A stretch of DNA of 28,200 bases from DASCNA01 sp036011305 (GTDB lineage Bacteria > Verrucomicrobiota > Lentisphaeria > Victivallales > GWF2-38-69), in the NCBI GenBank assembly GCA_036011305.1, contig DASCNA010000199.1:1-28200 (forward strand), in the 5' to 3' direction. The notes under the pieces were generated by a model that saw only the letters and a program-made list of their open reading frames with translations, was not told the origin of the DNA and did no database searches. This document shows, piece after piece, positions 23,754 through 28,200 of this stretch (positions within the stretch are counted from its first letter, which is position 1; every line of letters starts with the position of its first letter). The position numbers were made by a program, and so were the translations under genes.

Positions 23754-23782
23754 AAAATATGCTTCCCTCTCTTTATTGTCAA
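23754..23782 (-). promoter_or_regulatory. Promoter of the GntR-headed operon
   Basis: On the minus strand TTGACA (23777-23782) is followed, after exactly 17 bases, by TATTTT (23754-23759). This is a near-consensus sigma-70-type promoter. The operator begins two bases after the -10, so a bound repressor would block it. Confidence 0.8.
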
Positions 23783-23813
23783 CTAAATTAAAATATCTTT
23801 TTGAAATATTTAC
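23764..23813 (-). repeat. 50-base repeat: original copy, upstream of the GntR gene
   Basis: It contains the -35 box of the operon promoter and flanking AT-rich DNA. 47 of 50 bases match the copy at 18046-18095, which marks the other end of an old duplication. Confidence 0.8.
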
Positions 23814-24071
23814 AATTTATGCAAGTATAAACCAACATTAATCTAACAATTCATAGATAAATTTCAGATGTTACTAAGCACAGAGTAATACATCAAAGTT
23901 ATGACAGATGAATCACTAAAACACTCAATACCAATAATAATTTATAACTTAAAATATTAGTTTTGTGTTAAATGTGAATTTAGAAAATTGATTTACATAC
24001 AGCTCGTGGTATTCATATTTTATTTTCTTTAAAAAAATTAAACCATAAAATAACTAGAAAGACATATAATA
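23814..24071. other. Divergent spacer upstream of the PAP2 gene
   Basis: AT-rich DNA between the GntR promoter element and the PAP2 gene. It must contain the PAP2 promoter, but no box pair stands out. No gene or clear repeat is seen. Confidence 0.35.
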
Positions 24072-24689
24072 ATGATGAAATCAAAAGTAATGCTTATATA
24101 TACGACAGTATTTGCTATATTATGTGCAATCTTTTACTTATTCTTGGATCTGCCTATAGACAAGTTGATTCATAATGATATAAGTCAGAAGAATTGGCTA
24201 TATGAAATAGGTAAGTTCTTAGGCAAATGGGGCGACCCTAAAAATATAGTCTACCTGGTTGTACTATTAGCTGTAATAGCTTGTTTTCTATGGATTATAA
24301 AGAAAAAGAAAATAGCCAATAATTTGAGTTTTATTGTAATATGTTGCTTTATTGCATTCCTTATAACAGAGATTCTAAAATTCTTACTCGCCAGATATAG
24401 GCCGGAAGTTTATTTTGAAACAGGAAAATATGGTTTCCATTTTCTTTCTCACAAACATGCTTTCAATTCATTTCCATCAGGGCATGCAAGTATGAATTTT
24501 GTTTTTGTTCTAGCAATAACAAATTTAATTAAACAGAGATGGTTAATATGTTTACTTATCCTTTATGGATGTATTGCAGCTGCAAGCAGAGTTGTTATAA
24601 CAGCACACTATCCATCAGATGTACTGGCTGGAATTTATGTAGCTATTCTGGCAAAATTTATAGCTAACTCAATATACTCTAGAAAATAA
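24072..24689 (+). CDS. PAP2-family membrane phosphatase
   Basis: A 205-residue integral-membrane phosphatase (type 2 phosphatidic acid phosphatase), with about five to six hydrophobic segments. The three catalytic motifs are complete: K-x6-RP (Lys103, Arg110, Pro111 in KFLLARYRP), FPSGHAS with His138, and SRVVITAHYPSD with Arg173, His179 and Asp183. Such enzymes act at the outer face of the inner membrane on phosphatidic acid, phosphatidylglycerol phosphate, undecaprenyl pyrophosphate or lipid A phosphates; which one is not readable. ATG 24072 is followed at once by ATG 24075, and the ribosome site is weak. It stands alone between the amino-sugar regulator and a terminator-like hairpin, with no obvious functional partner. 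Confidence 0.9.
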   Translation: MMKSKVMLIYTTVFAILCAIFYLFLDLPIDKLIHNDISQKNWLYEIGKFLGKWGDPKNIVYLVVLLAVIACFLWIIKKKKIANNLSFIVICCFIAFLITEILKFLLARYRPEVYFETGKYGFHFLSHKHAFNSFPSGHASMNFVFVLAITNLIKQRWLICLLILYGCIAAASRVVITAHYPSDVLAGIYVAILAKFIANSIYSRK

Positions 24690-24738
24690 TGACAATTATG
24701 ATCTAATAATAATCAATTTATTCTGATAATTCTTTTGT

Positions 24739-24774
24739 GAGACGTTAAGTTTTACGTCTCTATATTTCCTCTTT
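24739..24774 (+). terminator. Probable terminator of the PAP2 gene
   Basis: GAGACGT (24739-24745) pairs with ACGTCTC (24754-24760) around an 8-base loop, followed by the T-rich TATATTTCCTCTTT. It lies 50 bases past the PAP2 stop. The stem is good but the T-run is interrupted. Confidence 0.5.
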
Positions 24775-24923
24775 AGAATAATTATTCGCTATTATTAATA
24801 TTCGTATGTGTAAAAGTTAATTAACCAAATTGTATTTCTGCAAATCTTGAATTTTATAAAAATTTAATACATATATGAACAAAATATGTAATGACATTGC
24901 ATGATAAATGGACTAATTTTAAA

Positions 24924-25838
24924 CTACTGTTCGTTTTTAGCTAGGGGATAAATTGTTATAGTACAGAGATTAGTTTCTTCTACGTTTTCGAAATCTCCCT
25001 GGTCTTGATCTTGTGGGGCAATATAGAAACCATATTTTCCATATTTATCCGGTTTTCCCATAGCATTGTGCAGAGCTTTGGAATAGCCTGTTTTATCAAG
25101 CTCAGGAGAAAGTGCAAGTTGCCAATACGCTGCATTCTCATGAGATTTTCCAAAAATCTGTGTCCCACTTGCAGGGAACGTCTGAAGCCAATCATTGTAA
25201 CACTGCGGTTTTGGTCCAGAATAAGAATATACAGGACTTGGGCCTATTACACGATTAAAATTCATAAAACTGTTCGTTGTTTTAGGCCAAATCAAACCGC
25301 CCCAACCTTCTTGTACTAACTGATTTCTAACCTCATTTGCATCTTTGAATCCATATTCAAAGCCAGCTTCAATTCTGGAGGTTTTAGTTCCACCATCCAT
25401 CCCATTCTGAAATTGAAAAGTTACTGGATACGACCAACCATCAATATAACTGATATTAATTACATACTTACCAGCTAGACTGCCATTATATTCTACAAAT
25501 GAATTTGGTTGCATATATTGAGTATCGCCAATTTTAGGAAACCACCAAATGAATGGTTTTGGTTTGTCAATAGACTGAGTTAATGGTGCTTGTGCAAAAT
25601 ATATCCTTTGCTCCATTTTATTGACAAGTTTAAAATTTGTATGCCCTTTGACTGGAATGGGAAAAGGCATTATTTGTATGGCTGGTTTGTTTGCACCAAA
25701 ATCTTGATTATAACAGTACAGTGGAGCCTTAGTTTTGTTTATAATAGTTACATTGCCACCTGCTATAGCATAGTTTATCGAACAAAAAACAGCAATTAAT
25801 AGTCCAATGACTCCCAAGAAAATTCTATTGGTTTTCAT
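24924..25838 (-). CDS. Secreted thaumatin-like/GH64-like protein
   Basis: A 304-residue exported protein. ATG 25838 is preferred over ATG 25853 because GGAG stands 9 bases before it and a clean signal peptide follows (cleavage after AIA, before GGNV). The mature part shows thaumatin-like/beta-1,3-glucanase-fold marks: VTIINKTKAPLYCYNQDFG at the start, an IYFAQAPL strand, FVEYNGSLAGKYVINISYID followed by GWSYPV, and three Cys in the mature chain. It lacks the longer C-terminal part of the GH64-like lipoprotein at 7506-9737, so it may be a binding protein or a minimal enzyme. The family call rests on motif style and is moderate. It is transcribed alone, divergent from the adaptor genes. Confidence 0.6.
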   Translation of the reverse strand: MKTNRIFLGVIGLLIAVFCSINYAIAGGNVTIINKTKAPLYCYNQDFGANKPAIQIMPFPIPVKGHTNFKLVNKMEQRIYFAQAPLTQSIDKPKPFIWWFPKIGDTQYMQPNSFVEYNGSLAGKYVINISYIDGWSYPVTFQFQNGMDGGTKTSRIEAGFEYGFKDANEVRNQLVQEGWGGLIWPKTTNSFMNFNRVIGPSPVYSYSGPKPQCYNDWLQTFPASGTQIFGKSHENAAYWQLALSPELDKTGYSKALHNAMGKPDKYGKYGFYIAPQDQDQGDFENVEETNLCTITIYPLAKNEQ

Positions 25839-26124
25839 TTTAAAGATCTCCATTTATAATACTGGTTATGTATACTCAATATTTATTACGAATACTATTT
25901 TAGTGTATAAGTTTCACTAAAGCTTTACCAACACAATTCATAAATGGTTTATTTAGAAAAAATTTGTTTTTCACCCCCCTCCAACCAACACAATATTCAT
26001 CATAGCAATTATCTTCATTAGCCTCACTATTTCATCACTATTTTTATTTTAATACTAAACAATCATGAGCAGATAATATATAATTAAAGTTATAATTATT
26101 CATGTAAATCTGAGGTAATTTAAA

Positions 26125-27618
26125 ATGCGAATGTTTTCCTGGAAACTTATCCTTATGTCTTTGAATTTAGTTATTTTCTGCACATATATCAAAGCTGTAG
26201 ATACACCAATAAAAAAAAATATTTTAGTTCTCCCTAAAAAGGTTGATATAAAACTAATCAAATTAAAAACTTTTACTCCTCCCAGAACCATATTAGTAAC
26301 AGGTAAAGTAGAAACCATAGAAAAAGAAACACTTAAATTTCAGGGTTTTGGCAAAATCAAATCTATTCTTGAAGTAGGCAGTAATATTGACGGACAAATC
26401 TATAATTCTGATGGTAAAATCATTGAACCTGGCACTCTGATAGCTCAGCAATATATTGATATGGATAAATCAGCTCTTGAAACAGCAAAAACGACTTTAG
26501 AAACATCAAAACTAAAACTTGATAAAGCTAAAATTGATTATTATCGCAATAAGAAACTGCTTAAGGATCATGCTGTAAGTCATAATCAATATGAAATTGC
26601 TGAAGTTGCTTATCTTAAAGCTAAATCTGATTTAAAAGAAGCTTATCAAGGTCTTAAAAAAGCTGAATTTTTGTTAATGTCAGATTACATGTATTCTTCT
26701 TATAATGCTATCGTTAAAGAAATTTATCAATCACCTAATGTCTGGTATGAAGGATTTCAAAATACAGTTGCTATTGAGATGATGGATCCTGTTGCCATTA
26801 AGATTCCTATTGCATATCTTAGTGATGTAAATCATTTAAGTGAAAAACCTATTATATATTCTCCAAACAGTAATATGATAATAGAGAATTGGATTTGTGA
26901 ATATACCGAATTAAATAATGATAAATACTACCATTACTTCATTGTCCCAAACAAAAAAATATCATTTTATAATAATCTACCTAAAGAATATGATAATATC
27001 CCAAAGATAGGCTGGATTACAAAATTAATCAAATTTAATAATCAATCAAGTAACCTTGCAGTTCCTACTGATGCCGTTCATATAAACAACGAAGAAGAGT
27101 ATGTTTGGAGTTTAACTGAACATGATACAATTGATAGTAAAAATGTTGTAAACTATAAAACCTATATTGCCAACAAAATACAGGTAGAAACCAACAATAG
27201 AATCAAACGTGTAGGTATTTACAAAGTTATTGAGTTAAAAAATTCAAGCCATTTAAAATTGTTTGACAATATATTGTGGGATCTACCACCAAAAGGTTTG
27301 AAAGATGGCGAAATGGTCTTACTGGACCCGAAGAAATGGAAATTAGCTCCTGGAGACACAATCAAAGTTCTTGTCAAACTTTTACCAATGAAAACAGGAT
27401 TTTATGTCCCTCTTGATTCAATAACCCTAAATGAAAAACGTGAAACTTTCGTTACTCTGAAAAATGGGAAACACATAAAAGTAAAGGTGGAGGGAAGCTT
27501 TGCTGATTTTAAGTTGATTTCAAGTAAAGAGTTAAAAGAAGGTACTGTAATAAAACAGAATCCTAATGATATTCATACAATTATGAAAGAGTATTATAAT
27601 GAAATCTTAGTTAAATAA
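26125..27618 (+). CDS. HlyD/RND-type periplasmic adaptor-like protein (copy 1)
   Basis: A 497-residue exported protein resembling membrane-fusion/periplasmic adaptor subunits. ATG 26125 has GAGG 9 bases upstream, and residues 1-24 are a signal peptide or anchor (ends TYIKA). A beta-barrel/lipoyl-like first half (VTGKVETIEKETLKF, then EPGTLIAQQY near 110) is followed by an alpha-helical hairpin (about 115-185, Lys/Leu/Ala-rich, SALETAKTTLETSKLKLDKA). The lipoyl half then returns (SSYNAIVKEIYQSPNVWYEG), and a long beta-rich C-terminal part (about 210-497) follows, with VPTDAVHI and VPLDSITL segments typical of adaptor barrels. Adaptors link an inner-membrane pump to an outer-membrane channel. 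No pump gene is visible, but it may lie beyond the window. A paralogue starts 66 bases downstream. Confidence 0.75.
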   Translation: MRMFSWKLILMSLNLVIFCTYIKAVDTPIKKNILVLPKKVDIKLIKLKTFTPPRTILVTGKVETIEKETLKFQGFGKIKSILEVGSNIDGQIYNSDGKIIEPGTLIAQQYIDMDKSALETAKTTLETSKLKLDKAKIDYYRNKKLLKDHAVSHNQYEIAEVAYLKAKSDLKEAYQGLKKAEFLLMSDYMYSSYNAIVKEIYQSPNVWYEGFQNTVAIEMMDPVAIKIPIAYLSDVNHLSEKPIIYSPNSNMIIENWICEYTELNNDKYYHYFIVPNKKISFYNNLPKEYDNIPKIGWITKLIKFNNQSSNLAVPTDAVHINNEEEYVWSLTEHDTIDSKNVVNYKTYIANKIQVETNNRIKRVGIYKVIELKNSSHLKLFDNILWDLPPKGLKDGEMVLLDPKKWKLAPGDTIKVLVKLLPMKTGFYVPLDSITLNEKRETFVTLKNGKHIKVKVEGSFADFKLISSKELKEGTVIKQNPNDIHTIMKEYYNEILVK

Positions 27619-27684
27619 TCTGCTATAAGTATGAATTTATTTGACAATTATTAACCTTACATTATGTACTAGGAGGTTAAAAAT

Positions 27685-28200
27685 ATGCGTATATTATATA
27701 AAAAAATTATCTTACTAAATTTACTTTTATCCACATTCTGCATTTACGCGAATTCTGATGTTATATCAGGAAAACAAAATGATATGAATTCTTTTACTCA
27801 ATTTGATTCAAAATTAATTAAGTTAGAAGCATTTACTCCTCCAAGAACTCTAATGATCAACGGAACGATAGACCCCATCCAGAAAGAAACACTAAAATTT
27901 CAAAATTTAGGAAAAATTAAATCTATTTTGGATGTTAGCACTCATATTAAAGGTCAAATTTATAACTCTAAAGGAAAAATTGTTGAATACGGTACATTAA
28001 TAGCTCAGCAATATACGGCTATGGATAAAGCTAATTATGAATTAGCTAAGTTAGCCTTAAATAGGGCTAAAATTCAACTTAAAAAATCAAAATTAGATTT
28101 ATTACGCAATAAGAAATTACTAGATAAACATGTTATAAGTCAAAAATTATACGAAGATGCAGAAGTAGAGTATCTTGAGGATAAATCTAATTTACAAGAT
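27685..28200 (+). CDS. HlyD/RND-type periplasmic adaptor-like protein (copy 2, partial at window edge)
   Basis: The first 172 codons of a paralogue of the preceding gene, running off the right edge. AGGAGG at 27671-27676 stands 8 bases before ATG 27685. A signal peptide (MRILYKKIILLNLLLSTFCI, then YAN) is followed by the same blocks as copy 1. KLIKLEAFTPPRTL matches KLIKLKTFTPPRTI, KETLKFQNLGKIKSIL matches KETLKFQGFGKIKSIL, and GTLIAQQY is identical. The helical hairpin (LRNKKLLDKHVISQKLYEDA) matches YRNKKLLKDHAVSHNQYEIA. The two clearly arose by tandem duplication and have since diverged, which suggests a hetero-oligomeric or substrate-divided adaptor pair. Confidence 0.82.
   Translation, partial: MRILYKKIILLNLLLSTFCIYANSDVISGKQNDMNSFTQFDSKLIKLEAFTPPRTLMINGTIDPIQKETLKFQNLGKIKSILDVSTHIKGQIYNSKGKIVEYGTLIAQQYTAMDKANYELAKLALNRAKIQLKKSKLDLLRNKKLLDKHVISQKLYEDAEVEYLEDKSNLQD

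Noticed and set aside
1..28200. CRISPR array, tRNA, rRNA, insertion sequence or prophage
   Set aside because: No regularly spaced repeats, cloverleaf sequence, transposase or integrase motif, or phage structural gene was seen on either strand.

Overview
The window comes from an AT-rich genome. Arg is mostly AGA and Ile is often ATA, and most starts have good Shine-Dalgarno sites. Lipoproteins, signal peptides and two tandem periplasmic-adaptor-like (HlyD/MFP type) proteins point to a Gram-negative-type (diderm) saprophyte or host-associated bacterium specialised on amino-sugar polymers. I cannot name a phylum from the sequence alone; a search with the AgaS-like or GH18 proteins would settle it.

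Layout. (1) 1-1016, minus strand: a partial small membrane protein and an SDR oxidoreductase. (2) 1422-9737, plus strand: a secreted 1980-residue enzyme with CBM2, cadherin-like repeats, two CBM5/12-like modules, two GH18 chitinase domains and a C-terminal GH8 domain, followed by a GH64/thaumatin-like lipoprotein and a strong terminator at 9767-9799. (3) 9972-10528: a decayed XRE-type regulator joined to the tail of an unknown secreted protein. (4) 10562-11221: a HAD phosphatase. (5) 11222-12052: no supported gene, but a near-perfect palindrome and a terminator-like hairpin. (6) 12053-23715, all minus strand: a GntR-controlled amino-sugar catabolic cluster. It reads GntR/UTRA regulator, BadF-type sugar kinase, AgaS-like SIS deaminase/isomerase, KbaY/GatY-type aldolase, LacC-type PfkB kinase and DMT permease. 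A scar of decayed, duplicated DNA follows, then two CUT1 ABC permeases, a Gfo/Idh/MocA protein, a sugar-binding lipoprotein and a GH4 glycosidase. (7) 24072-28200: a PAP2 phosphatase (+), a second thaumatin-like secreted protein (-), and two tandem adaptor-like proteins (+), the last cut by the window edge.

How it fits together. The secreted enzymes would attack chitin/chitosan and perhaps beta-1,3-glucan. The catabolic cluster reads as the galactosamine/N-acetylgalactosamine route: kinase, AgaS (galactosamine-6-P to tagatose-6-P), PfkB (to tagatose-1,6-bisphosphate), then aldolase. Uptake is by an ABC system instead of a PTS, with a GH4 enzyme to release the sugar. A deacetylase, the ABC ATPase and a GatZ/KbaZ partner are not in the window.

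The most striking observations are the GH18-GH18-GH8 fusion; a scar at 17649-18095 showing that a kinase-transporter block, with the regulator's promoter element, was once duplicated and then decayed; and a clear TTGACA/TATTTT promoter with a dre-like operator (TGGTACGTACCA) in front of the GntR gene, plus a second operator in front of the kinase.
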